Shown piece after piece: positions 1 to 9,263 of a DNA stretch of 64,000 nt. Location of the stretch: assembly GCF_026210795.1 (NCBI RefSeq), contig NC_089432.1, positions 1,116,001 to 1,180,000 on the forward strand, in the 5' to 3' direction. The notes under the pieces are model-generated. The model saw nothing but the letters and a program-made list of their open reading frames with translations. It searched no databases and was not told the origin of the DNA. Source of the DNA: Rhizophagus irregularis (taxonomy: Eukaryota > Glomeromycota > Glomeromycetes > Glomerales > Glomeraceae). A program made the translations under genes and the position numbers. How positions within the stretch are numbered: position 1 is the first letter of the stretch; every line of letters begins with the position of its first letter.

Positions 1-322
1 AACGTAACTCTGTTATTCTGGAATTAAAATTAACTTTAACATCTAAATTTAGCATTGGTATTTACAATTCATATAAACGAAAGTATCAAGCTCGGAAAGC
101 AGCCAAAAGAGTCTAAAAAAATGACCATAATGGAAATAACAAGTCAATTAATTACCCATGGCAGGGGAAGTATTGCGTCAAACCTTTTTAATTGTATCAT
201 AGGCAATAAATAAAATAGTGATTATTATTACTTATAGCCAAAAAATATCTTTTTATTTTATATAAAAAAATTTCTTCAATAAAAAAAAAATATCACGTAT
301 CACAGTCTAATAGTAAATATTT
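1..322. other. Intergenic, no gene seen
   Basis: This is A+T-rich sequence with no supportable gene. It runs up to the left end of a MITE at 323. The last eight bases (315-322, AAATATTT) are one copy of that element's target-site duplication. Confidence 0.6.
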
Positions 323-537
323 AGGACTCGAGCACTGTAATAGGTAAACACAGAATAGGCCAAAATAGCTATGAAAATCTTACCTTTTTTAAATATTTTT
401 CGGTAATGTTGGTCAGAATTTATTATTTATTTTAGTAACTGACTGACATTATTATAATTCCGGCCCTGAAAAAATGTGTAGATAATAGTAATATTTTGCT
501 AATTTTCTATGACCTATTTATATAGTGCTCGGGTCCT
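323..537. mobile_element. MITE of the AGGACC family, copy 1
   Basis: The ends are inverted: AGGACTCGAGCACT on the left and AGTGCTCGGGTCCT on the right. The element is flanked by AAATATTT (315-322) and AAATACTT (538-545), an 8-bp duplication with one mismatch. The interior carries the family core around CCGGCCCTGAAAAAA and CTGACATTATTATAATT, also found at 16089, 19742, 48654 and 62929. It is 215 bp long and non-coding. An 8-bp duplication fits hAT-like mobilisation, but the terminus does not by itself prove the superfamily. Confidence 0.8.
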
Positions 538-777
538 AAATACTTATCATGAAATCAAAAGTATCATGAAATCAAAAGGTTTAATCTAGATCCTAAAAAT
601 AGAAAAAATTTGACCTAAAAAAATTCATCATAAGCTATTTCTTCAGATTCATAAACATATATAGCCCTTCGCTTCGCTCCGGACATAAGATTTAAAACAA
701 CAATTTTTTTTTTAAACAATATTTAATTATTTATATTATGCAATAATTGAACAATTGTTAGATATGCACAGTTATTA

Positions 778-875
778 TTACCACAACTGATCGGCATAGT
801 TGCACCGGCTTCATATAGTATTTAACTGCAGTACAGAAAGTGATCAACAAAACAGTATTACTAATATAAATACGT
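778..875 (+). promoter_or_regulatory. Conserved SLR-family promoter block
   Basis: In order the block has CTGATCGGC (787), TTTAACTGCAGTA (830), TGATCAACAAAACA (841), TATTACTAATA and a TATAAATA box at 865-872, which ends 64 bases before the ATG at 936. The same order, inverted, precedes the minus-strand SLR genes of the 34-48 kb cluster, which supports shared regulation or joint duplication. Function is inferred from conservation and from the TATA position. Confidence 0.65.
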
Positions 876-935
876 TTGTGAAAAAAAAAAAAAAAATTTA
901 AACTCTATTTTTTTTCTTGTTTAAATTATTCTAAA

Positions 936-1916
936 ATGTCTAATAAGCAAGTTAATTTCAAAACTAAAAATTTATTATATGAATTTTCTCAAATTATTCA
1001 AAATTTTGATAAAATTAATATAAAAGAAACTGAACCTATTATAAATGATTATATTTTTGAAGGAGATTTAAGTATCATGATTGATGATTTGGTTGATCTT
1101 ATTTTTATGAAATTAAATGAAGGGAAAGACGCAATAATAATAAAGCAACATGTTTTTAACTATCTTAATAATCACAAAATTATTTTACAAGAAATTCATA
1201 GTTGGCTTTCAAACAACCAAAATAATTCAAATTCTAATTATTTGTTTGGATATGTTAATTATCATGGAATTGGAACTAATTCTGACAGGAAAAAGGCAAT
1301 TGAATTATATAAAAAAGCAGCAGAGTTAGAAAATAATGTAGCTCAATTAGATCTTATTCATATATATATTCATGGAAAAGATAATGAGATAAATTATAAT
1401 TTAGCATTTAAGTTATCTAAAAAATTAGCAGAAAAAGAAATTCCAAGTGCAATATATAGTCTAGGCTATTGTTATTTCAGGGGAATTGGTACTGTTTATG
1501 ATACAAAAAAAGCATTTGAATTATATCAAAAGGCAGCAGATTTAGGAAATTCAAATGGAATAAACAACTTAGGTTGGTGTTATTATGGTGGAATTGTAAT
1601 TAAGTCTGATGATCAAAAAGCATTTGAATTGTTTCAGAAAGCAGCAGATTTAGAAAATTTAAGTGGAATAAATGGTTTAGGATGTTGCTATGAAAAAGGA
1701 GTTGGGACTGATATTAATAAACAAAAAGCATTTGAATTATATAAAAAAGCAGCAGAGTTGGGAAGTAATTCAGCTCAATATAATCTTGCTAAGATGTATG
1801 AAATTGGAAGTGGAGTTGAAAAGGATATGGATCAAGCAGTATATTGGTACCAAAAATCTGCTGAGCAGGGATACAAATATGCTCAAATAAAAGTAAATCA
1901 ACTTTTAAAAAAATAA
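936..1916 (+). CDS. Sel1-like repeat protein, 326 aa
   Basis: This is a single-exon gene for a cytosolic-looking protein without signal peptide or membrane segment. Residues 1-95 form the family's leading module (IIQNFDKINIKE, then YIFEGDLSIM). About six 36-residue Sel1-like repeats follow, each built on LG-x-CY-x-x-G-x-GT and KAFELYQKAADL, ending in a more divergent last repeat with AVYWYQKSAEQG. Sel1 repeats are TPR-like helical hairpins that act as protein-binding scaffolds; the partner here is unknown. The ATG chosen starts MSNKQ, as in the paralogues at 39567 and 41571. A TATAAATA box lies 64 bases upstream. One repeat is less regular (GIVIKSDDQ instead of GIGTD). A small MITE begins 16 bp after the stop codon. 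Confidence 0.9.
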   Translation: MSNKQVNFKTKNLLYEFSQIIQNFDKINIKETEPIINDYIFEGDLSIMIDDLVDLIFMKLNEGKDAIIIKQHVFNYLNNHKIILQEIHSWLSNNQNNSNSNYLFGYVNYHGIGTNSDRKKAIELYKKAAELENNVAQLDLIHIYIHGKDNEINYNLAFKLSKKLAEKEIPSAIYSLGYCYFRGIGTVYDTKKAFELYQKAADLGNSNGINNLGWCYYGGIVIKSDDQKAFELFQKAADLENLSGINGLGCCYEKGVGTDINKQKAFELYKKAAELGSNSAQYNLAKMYEIGSGVEKDMDQAVYWYQKSAEQGYKYAQIKVNQLLKK

Positions 1917-1932
1917 ATTATATTTATTACTA

Positions 1933-2114
1933 CAGTCAAACCTTTATATAACGATATGTCGGGACATATATGAAATTTTTAGAAAATATCGTTATATCAA
2001 AGTTATGCCGATATTTATATGTCCTCACATATAGTAGGAAAATAAAATTTTATCGGTATAACAAGTTTTTAATAGTATCGGTATATCGAATATCGGTATA
2101 TCGAGGTTAGACTG
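1933..2114. mobile_element. Tc1/mariner (pogo-like) MITE
   Basis: The terminal inverted repeats are CAGTCAAACCTTTATATAAC at the left and, reverse-complemented, CAGTCTAACCTCGATATACC at the right. A TA dinucleotide flanks each side (1931-1932 and 2115-2116), the classic Tc1/mariner target duplication. Internal copies of TATCGGTATATCG repeat the subterminal motif. It is non-coding and 182 bp long. It lies 16 bp past the stop codon of the upstream SLR gene, so it probably forms part of that gene's 3' untranslated region. Confidence 0.85.
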
Positions 2115-2116
2115 TA

Positions 2117-2940
2117 TATTATAAATTAAGAGTAAAAATAAAGTAATTCGCTATTCAAATATTCTTTACTAATTTGAATTAATAAGAATCTATAACTGCA
2201 AAACTCAAATTATTAATACAAAATACATATGAAAAATATATGAAGTCAGTGATTTATTAGCTAAAAATAAATAACCATAAATAAATATATTGTAAAAATT
2301 TTTTATAATGGCCTCTTATAATTATATTATAAGGTTTAAGCAAATAATTTTTTTTTTTCAGAAAAAAAATTTAAAATTTCTTTTATTATACTACTATTTC
2401 ATAAAATAATAATATATTTAAAATACTTTTTATTTGTTTTTGTAATATTATAACATAATTTAAATAAATAATTTATTTATTAAAAATCCAACTGGTTATA
2501 TTGGTTGTTGGTTCTAAAATATTACACAAAATTAAAGTTATCAACCAAAGTTAAGGAATTTATCAAGGTGTTGGAACTATAACTACTTTATTAAATTATT
2601 TTGGTTTATTTAGTTTGATGTCTGAATATTTTTACAATATGTGCATATACATACTTTACTGAAATCCGTAAAATTGGGGCTATGTAGTAGCTATATTGCC
2701 GCTATTTATATAGTAGGCGTATGGCTACTTTATATTCGATGCAGTTGAATTGATTCAATATAAACGGATGTATAGACAGTTGTAAAGCAACTATATAGAA
2801 AATAAACATTATTATGAAGTACAGTAAATATAGTAAATATTGCTAATTTGAAGTAAATTTATAATGACATATGGTGCTGTTATAGTAAATATATGGTAAA
2901 TATATTAGGTAAAATCATTATGTTTCCAAAAGTAAACATT
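2117..2940. other. Intergenic, no gene seen
   Basis: The stretch is A+T-rich with many stops in all frames. Around 2680-2790 it becomes slightly less A+T-rich, with GCTATGTAG and GCTATATTG motifs, but I see no open frame or recognisable element. Confidence 0.5.
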
Positions 2941-2949
2941 TTCAACATC

Positions 2950-4870
2950 GAAGATCCAAGCTGACTGCCTAAAAAAAAAAAAGAAAGAAACAACAAACAT
3001 AGTAAAGTTCTGTTAAAACGAAAGTATTAAAAGGAACCATCGAAAACTTACCAAATCAAAAAATTATCGAGTTAAAGTTCCAACCAAAAAATCCATGCTT
3101 GAACATCTAAAAAAAGGAGGAGAACAAACTGTTAGAAAACGTTTCATTAAATCAGTTATAGAAAAAAGCCTCTTTGGTTTCCGTACCGAAATCCTGCACT
3201 AACAAAGATTTGAAGTATCAGTCGTCTAAAAAAAAGGGAAAACAAAATAAACTTAAAAAAAAATAAAAAAAAGAAACCATAAAAGTTAGTTTCCACCAAA
3301 ATTCCGCGCGATCTTTAGCCGTCTAAGAAAGAAGTAAATGAGATGTTAGTGAGCATTTCGTTAAAAAAATGAAAAAAAATGCAAGTTCTCACCGAAATTA
3401 ATGTTCCAAAATCATTTAAAAAATCCCCGGTTTGCATTTTGCCGTCAAAAGGGAACGAATTTTTATTTTTCTGTTTCCTTAAAATCCGTAAATTTCATGG
3501 TTTACTTTTTCAACCAGAATCACATTTTCCGAACTCGTCTAAAAAAAAAAAGAACGAAACGTTAACGTTAAAGACTGTTTCGTTAAAAGAAATATATTGA
3601 AAAAATTGCTGTGTTCCTAAGTTCAAAAAAAAGAAAATTTTCCGAATTCCTACCAAAATCCACATCCTAGTTCCGACTAAAATAAAAAGATGAAATGTTA
3701 AATTCGTTAAAATTAACAAATCAAAAAAAAAAACATCTTACAATTTCTCACCAAGAAAAATAAGAAAATCTTTGATTTTCTAGCGTCCTGATTGAAAAAG
3801 AAGAAAAAGATAAAACGTTAGAAGATGTTTCATTAAAATAAATAGTTGAGAAAAAAAAAGCCTACCGAAATCTGTATCCAAAAGTTCAAAAAATAAGTCA
3901 CCTAAAAAAGAGAAAGAAACGTTAATAGACGTCTCATCAAATAATACTTCAAAAAAATATTTCCATCCTATCGAAATCTTACACATCCAATGACTTGGTC
4001 GACTAATAAAAGAAAAAATTGAAGCATTGGTACTAAACTACTAATCTTTCTCTTTTTAGGTTTTGTCCCTTCAAATGCGTGGGATTTTGGTGAGAAATTG
4101 GACAGTGTTTATGTTTCTATATATTTCTTTAAGGAAACGTATACTAAAGGCAAAAGAGACATTGAATGATTGAAACATAAAAAAAAGAAATATCGAAACC
4201 TAAAAGAAGTAAGTTAATTGATTTAGTAGTGAAGATAAATAGATAAAATGAAAATAAAATTGCACATCCAGAAAATCGGCAATACCTAAAAAAGAAAGAT
4301 AACACCAAAACGTAAAAAGAAGCTGAAATCTACAAAAAAAGAGAATCAAAAGTCAATAACAAATACGAACTAGGAAGAAATAAAAAAAACGAAAAAAATG
4401 GACGGTCACTTCCATTTCCAGAAAGAATCAAAAGAGAAAAACTAATGTTAATAAAGTTCGTTAATATAAAGTAATTAATGAAAAAAAAATTACCACCGGA
4501 ATCCCAAAGAGAACCGCCTAGATAAAAGAAAGTAAATGACCTGTTGGAAACTGTTCGCTGAAATAAAAGCAAAAATTGAATAATTTAGTTACCAAATTCG
4601 TGTTTAAGGAGACTGAAAGAACCACCTAAAAAAAAATCAAAACGTTAGAAAACGTTTTGTTAAAATAGATAATTAAGAAATAAAATTCTCACCGTATTCC
4701 CACACGTCAAATTCGTCACAATAGCCAAAGAACCAAGTTATCTAAAAAAAGTAAGAAAAAACAACTATTAAAAATCGTTTGTTAAAATAAAACAATTAAA
4801 AAAGACAAGCTTACCAAAATTCGCATCTAAGGAGACTGGAAAAAACCACCTAAAAAAAAGAAAAAAAGTG
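2950..4870 (-). repeat. Tandem array of intron-microexon modules
   Basis: Read on the minus strand, units of roughly 100-130 bp repeat about 12-15 times. A typical unit has a T-rich tract ending in TTTTTTTAG, a short exon-like segment of 30-50 nt whose 3' end resembles GTGNGGAATTTTG, a GTGAG, GTAAG or GTAGG donor, and an intron-like body containing TTTTAACAAAACG and CTAACG, a good fungal branch site. Clear segments are 4815-4849, 4693-4741 and 4593-4625. One unit is inverted: 4060-4089 on the plus strand has TACTAA, then CTTTTTAG, a 30-nt segment and GTGAG. Segment lengths are not all multiples of three. No long reading frame crosses the array. It may be a decayed or living micro-exon gene, or a minisatellite that captured splice signals. 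Confidence 0.55.
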
Positions 4871-4904
4871 AAACGCTAGAAACGTTTTATTAACTTCGTT
4901 TTTT

Positions 4905-5065
4905 CAAACAAATAGTGCAAGAGAAGCAGAAAAGAGGAAGGGAAATGTAAAAGTAAGGGATAAGGGAAGGAAAAGGAAAAGGAAAACGATGTAGAGATGA
5001 AGGAAAGGCATGAAGGGAAGTGAAATGGCAAGCAAAGGAAAAGGAAAGAGTGAAAAAAGTTTTTA
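4905..5065. repeat. Purine-rich asymmetric tract
   Basis: The plus strand is almost only A and G (GGAAGGGAAAT, GGAAAAGGAAAAGG). On the minus strand it is a pyrimidine tract lying immediately 5' of the module array. Similar tracts adjoin the related arrays at 17830-18180 and 31740-32200. Confidence 0.6.
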
Positions 5066-5099
5066 AAAGAGTTTAAAAGTTAGTTGATCAAACTGCGGA

Positions 5100-5160
5100 T
5101 TATATCACGTGATACACGTGATACATAATTTTATATAAATAGAGCTTTTCCCCGAAATTT
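5100..5160. promoter_or_regulatory. CACGTG palindromes and TATA box
   Basis: Two overlapping-type sites, ATCACGTGATACACGTGATA (about 5104-5124), each contain the E-box CACGTG. A TATATAAATA box follows on the plus strand at about 5143. On the minus strand the same block lies upstream of the pyrimidine tract and module array. ATCACGTGAT also occurs near 18230, beside the second array, and at 52203 and 58897. Regulatory use is inferred. Confidence 0.4.
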
Positions 5161-5309
5161 GAATTTTTTTTATTTTAATGATGTGTATATATGTGCTCAT
5201 ATACATATATATATATATATATATCTATTATAAACTTTACGAAAAGCCCTCAGGTAGAGGTCATTAGTACCTATAGGGGGGAGAGTCTTCACTATCCTTT
5301 TTCTGTGTT

Positions 5310-5635
5310 AAAGCCGATTTCAATTCCATAATAATTAAAATATCTAAGTAAATAAATAGACTTTGAATTAGTTTGGTTATTTAGAAGGTAATTAAAAATA
5401 TCTTGTGAAATTATCTTATAATTTAAAACATATCGTTTTATTACGATTTCATCTTCTCCTTCATTTGATTTCTTAAAAATAAGTTCACCTAATTCATCAA
5501 TAATAATACTTAAATCTCCTTCAAAAATATTTTTATTAATATTTCTCCTGTTGTAGGTTCTATTTCTTTTATACTAATTTTATCAAAAGTTTGTATAATT
5601 TGAGAAAGTTTAAGTAATGAATTATAGTTAGACAT
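5310..5635 (-). pseudogene. SLR gene relic, N-terminal half
   Basis: The ATG at 5633-5635 opens a protein starting MSNYNSLLKLSQ and then the family module (IQTFDKISIKEIEPTT). A one-base insertion in the segment matching TTENIN shifts the frame, and the module then continues recognisably (LSIIIDELGELIFKK and so on) to the first repeat, ending near 5310 at the position of YYGIE. The remaining repeats are absent; unrelated sequence with an AT dinucleotide run and GGGGGG follows. This is a truncated, frameshifted copy. The upstream CTGCAG (about 5730) belongs to the family promoter. Confidence 0.75.
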
Positions 5636-5830
5636 TATGAGGTAGTTTAACGAAATAGAAATAAGAAATATATAGAAATATACAGAAATATTTTATTTTA
5701 CAACATTTTTATTTAAATGTTTTTTAACACTGCAGTTTTTGTACATCCGCAGCAAAGTTTATTGTACTTTACTATTAGCCGCTGGTCACACGGGCTCACG
5801 GCTCAGGCGTGGAATTTAACCGAGTCATAT

Positions 5831-6029
5831 CCCTATAAAAAATTTTTATCCGAATATTTCCATTATTTCTCCGTGTCTTCCGTAAAAATTCCGTGAAAAT
5901 GATACATTCACGGATATCCGTGTTAGCGAGATGAAAATTTCCATGATTTAAGGCTATAAATTCCATGAAAATGATACATTCATGGAAAAAACATGGAAAG
6001 ATAAAACACGGATCAGATTTTTTACAGGG
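5831..6029. mobile_element. CCCTATA-type MITE, 199 bp
   Basis: The inverted ends are CCCTATAAAAAATTTTTATC and, reverse-complemented from the right, CCCTGTAAAAAATCTGATCC. TAT occurs on both sides (5828-5830 and 6030-6032), a possible 3-bp target duplication. Subterminal CCGTG and TTCCGT motifs recur inside in both orientations, with an internal near-palindrome around AATGATACATTCACGG. The same terminus bounds the elements at 16955-18474, 55229-55523 and 57368-57662. Confidence 0.7.
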
Positions 6030-6401
6030 TATGATTGTCAAACTAAAATATTACGATAATGAACATGATATAGCCACTGTTCAATTATGTTCATAAATTT
6101 TTGTGCATTATCTATATTCTTAATGTTGATTTTTGATCAATATTATACTTTATAGGAAATGTAGCAGCTACGTCATATTTATAATGGTTTATGATAGGAG
6201 GTGTAAATCACTAAACCTTTTATATAGTATCAATTATCATAGATTTTATTTGATAAAGATTTAATAAATGATTATCACAGAATTGTTTTTCCACCATAAA
6301 ATGACTACCATCCAATAAATTATCCCATTTATTGTTATATTAAAGGTAATTATAATAAAAAAGATTGTTTATTGCTAATGACCAAGAAAAAAAGTAAATG
6401 A

Positions 6402-7400
6402 TTATTTTTCTAAAAGAACTTTCAACTTATTTTTCGCATATTGGTATTCTTGTTCAGCAGATTTTTTGTACCAATATATTGCTTGATCTATATCTTTTTT
6501 AACTCCAATTCCATATTCATACATATAAGCAATATTATATTGGGCTGTATCATTTCCAAAATTTGCTGCCTTCTGATATAATTCAAAGGCCATTTGCTTA
6601 TCAATATCAGTTCCAATTCCTTTATAATAACACCATCCTAAGTTACTTATCCCAGTTGAATTTTCTAAATCTGCTGCTTTTTGAAATAATTCAAATGCCT
6701 TTTGTTTATTAACAGCAGTTCCAATTCCTTTAAAATAACACTGTCCTAAGTTTTTAATTCCAGCCGAATTTCCCAAATCTGCTGCTTTTTGATATAATTC
6801 AAATGCTTTTTGCTCATTAAGATCAGTACCAATTCCATTGTTATAACAATAACCTAAGTTATTTATTCCACTTGCGTACTCTTCTTTTGCCAACTTTTCA
6901 GATAATTGAAAAGCCAAATTATAATCATTATCAATATTTTTTCCATAAATATGCATATTTGCAATATCTATTTGAGCTACTATATTTTCCAACTCTGCCG
7001 CTTTTTGACATAATTCAATTGCTTTTTGTTTATTAGAATTAGTTCCAATTCCATGATAATTAAGATATCCAAATAAATAAATAGAATTTGAAGTATCTTG
7101 ATTATTTAAAAGCCAGTTATAAATTTGTTGTAAAGTTATCATTTGATAATTAATATAATTAATAACATGTTTCTTCATTGATTCTTTACTTTTTCCTTCA
7201 TTTATTTCCTTAAAAATAAGATTAACCAATTCATTAATTACAATATTTAAGTCTCCTTCAAACACGTATTCATTAATATTTTCAGTTGTAGGTTCTATTT
7301 CTTTTATATCCATTTTGTCAAAGTTTTTAATATTTTGAAAGAAATCATGTAATAAATTTATATTATTATTAGAATCTAAATTTGGTTTGTTATTGGACAT
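6402..7400 (-). CDS. Sel1-like repeat protein, 332 aa
   Basis: This intact single-exon SLR gene reads on the minus strand. It has a short asparagine-rich start (MSNNKPNLDSNNN), then the leading module (NIKNFDKMDIKEIEPTTENI, then EGDLNIVINELVNLIFKE), then six Sel1-like repeats from about residue 100 and a KKSAEQEYQYAKNK tail. It has no signal peptide or transmembrane helix, so it is probably a cytosolic adaptor; the partner is unknown. The start is supported by the paralogues and by the upstream block at 7482-7545 with TATTTAA, CTGCAG and TGATCA. Repeat units 3-5 are close to those of the 13753 gene. The gene shows no damage. Confidence 0.9.
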   Translation of the reverse strand: MSNNKPNLDSNNNINLLHDFFQNIKNFDKMDIKEIEPTTENINEYVFEGDLNIVINELVNLIFKEINEGKSKESMKKHVINYINYQMITLQQIYNWLLNNQDTSNSIYLFGYLNYHGIGTNSNKQKAIELCQKAAELENIVAQIDIANMHIYGKNIDNDYNLAFQLSEKLAKEEYASGINNLGYCYNNGIGTDLNEQKAFELYQKAADLGNSAGIKNLGQCYFKGIGTAVNKQKAFELFQKAADLENSTGISNLGWCYYKGIGTDIDKQMAFELYQKAANFGNDTAQYNIAYMYEYGIGVKKDIDQAIYWYKKSAEQEYQYAKNKLKVLLEK

Positions 7401-7481
7401 TATAAAGTTATTTTATTGCAAAAAATTTTATGAAATAAGGAGAAAGAAAATCACGTAATTTTAAATTTTTTTTTTTTTTTG

Positions 7482-7545
7482 TTCTACAACATATTTAACA
7501 CTGCAGTGCTGATCAGTTCTTGTGTTTCCACAACGATTTTTGAGC
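7482..7545 (-). promoter_or_regulatory. SLR-family promoter block
   Basis: In the gene's direction the motifs are AACTGATCAGCACTGCAGTG, then TTAAATATGTTGTAGAAC. This matches the spacing of GATC, CTGCA and TATA-like motifs found before the other SLR genes. Confidence 0.5.
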
Positions 7546-7875
7546 TACCTTAGCTTCATTGTATCGACAACCTTTCGTGTAACATCAATTATCTTGTCAA
7601 CGGCAAAAAAATTCATATATATGATTTCGGTGCAAATTTATCGTCGATCATTAGTAATTTTTTACTGATACCCGATTTTCATTTCTTAAATAATTCTTTT
7701 TATGTGAACTCATTCAAACAACAACATATTTTTAATTTAATATAACGAAGTTTTAAATAGTTACATAATTTTTTACTTTTATTTGACGCCACTCCAGATT
7801 CCCTCTACAGATCATTGCAGCTGACCCGTGGATAACGAATTAAGTAAAAATAAATAAATAAATAAAGATTTAATT
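7546..7875. other. Intergenic, no gene seen
   Basis: The stretch is A+T-rich, apart from a short G+C-richer patch near 7790-7835 with CAGATCATTGCAGC, which resembles the shared promoter motif and may be the remnant of a promoter. An AAAT microsatellite lies at about 7850-7864. Confidence 0.4.
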
Positions 7876-8000
7876 TAATTATTGTCTTGTCAACTATAAA
7901 TATAATTAAGAACATGTTAATATATTGATTCTTCATCTTTTCCTTTATAAAATTATGATTAGCTGATTCATCCACCAAAATTCATCAAAGATACGAATGT
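7876..8000 (-). pseudogene. Tiny SLR leading-module relic
   Basis: On the minus strand, sequence matching the family segment around the conserved LNYIN helix and the following DELVNLIF region is recognisable but broken, with the same order of TTCCTTTATAAA, GATTAGCTGATTCATC and AAGAACATGTTAATATATTG as in the intact copy at 7140-7240. No start, repeats or open frame remain. This is an old copy decayed beyond use. Confidence 0.45.
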
Positions 8001-8595
8001 CTCATCTGATTTTTTTGGCTGTTTCTTTAATATTTATTTTATTATTAAAATAGAATAAGATATATTATTGAATTATTATGATATAGTATTTAAATGAATA
8101 CCAATACCCTGCCTATCTTTCCTTTCACTTTCGGAGGGAATATTTATTATGTTACGACTTTGATCATATATTTGATGAGGTTAATAAAATTGAAAATAAT
8201 AGTTTAGAAATATCACATTTAACATTATGGACATTAAATTATAACAAATGTAACAAATGTATACTATAAGAATTAATAATAGGAGGATTAATTTTAAAAT
8301 GTATACATAGCTCTAGTAATTGAAATCTCTGGAATTGTAAATCATATATTGTAATTTATTATTTTTTACACAATATATTTTTAAGTGCAATGACAAATTT
8401 TAATAATCATAATATGAATTGCTTATTACGTCTGTCACTCTGTTACGCATAATATGTATTTATTTTGATAATCATGTGATTATGACGTACAAAAGAATAA
8501 AAAGAATAAAAAGAATAAAAAGATAAAAAAGAGTAATTATTTAAAACTAAGTTGCAAAAGAATTAAAAAATTAAATGGTAAGTTGACAATAAATT
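8001..8595. repeat. Intergenic with AAAAAGAATA microsatellite
   Basis: No gene is seen. At about 8490-8530 a 10-bp unit (AAAAAGAATA) repeats three to four times, followed by a degenerate A-rich run. Confidence 0.5.
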
Positions 8596-8599
8596 AATT

Positions 8600-9263
8600 G
8601 ACTCCTACACAAACATAATATAAAGGTCCTATGCTTTTCATTCCAGATAAACATCCTAAAACTGCTGCTTCATGAAATAATTCAAATGCTTTAGTATAAT
8701 TAATATCAGTTCTAAAAACAAACATCAAAATCATCATCGTCTAAATAATCATATTCTTCTTCTGCTAATTTTTTAGATAATTCAAAAGTTGGATAATGAT
8801 AATTAGTATCATACTTGTATATATTAGTGATATTTAATTGAACCATGCTATCTTTCAACCCTATTGCTTTTTGACATAATTCAATTCCCTTCTGCTTGTT
8901 AGATTTAGACCCGATTCCGTAATAACTAAAACATCCAAGTAAATAAACATTATTTGAAATATTTTGATTATTTAAAAGGTAACAATTAATTTCTTGCAAA
9001 GTTATCTCTTGATTATTAATATAATCGAGAACGTGTTCCTTTATTGGTTCTTCATATTCCCCTTCATTTAGTTTCTTAGAAATAAGATTAATTAAATCAT
9101 CAATCACATCATCTAAATCTTCGGAAATATATTTATTGATATTTTCGGTTGTAGGTTCTATTTCTTTTATGTTTATTTTATTAAAATTGAGTAAAATTTG
9201 AGAAAGTCCATTATGTAAATTATTAGTATTTGCAATATCTGAATTAAATTGTATATCAAACAT
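8600..9263 (-). pseudogene. Truncated SLR gene; 183-aa frame
   Basis: An open frame from 9263 to 8712 begins MFDIQFNSD and has the full leading module, one Sel1-like repeat and half of a second (FELSKKLAEEEY), then an abnormal acidic tail YDYLDDDDFDVCF and a stop. Just beyond the stop, 8600-8712 still encodes the second half of a repeat in a different frame (TDINYTKAFELFHEAAVLG). Most repeats have therefore been deleted and the frame lost. A short product could still be made, but it has under a third of the usual repeat domain. A TATTTATTTATT box lies near 9326. Confidence 0.75.

Noticed and set aside
660-690. CCCTTCGCTTCGCTCCGG as a further Helitron terminus
   Set aside because: The GCGAAGC motif is present but no CTRR end at the right distance was found on either strand.
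5200-5224. AT dinucleotide run near CACGTG as a replication origin or telomere-like sequence
   Set aside because: An ordinary (TA)n microsatellite; no origin consensus or telomere repeat.
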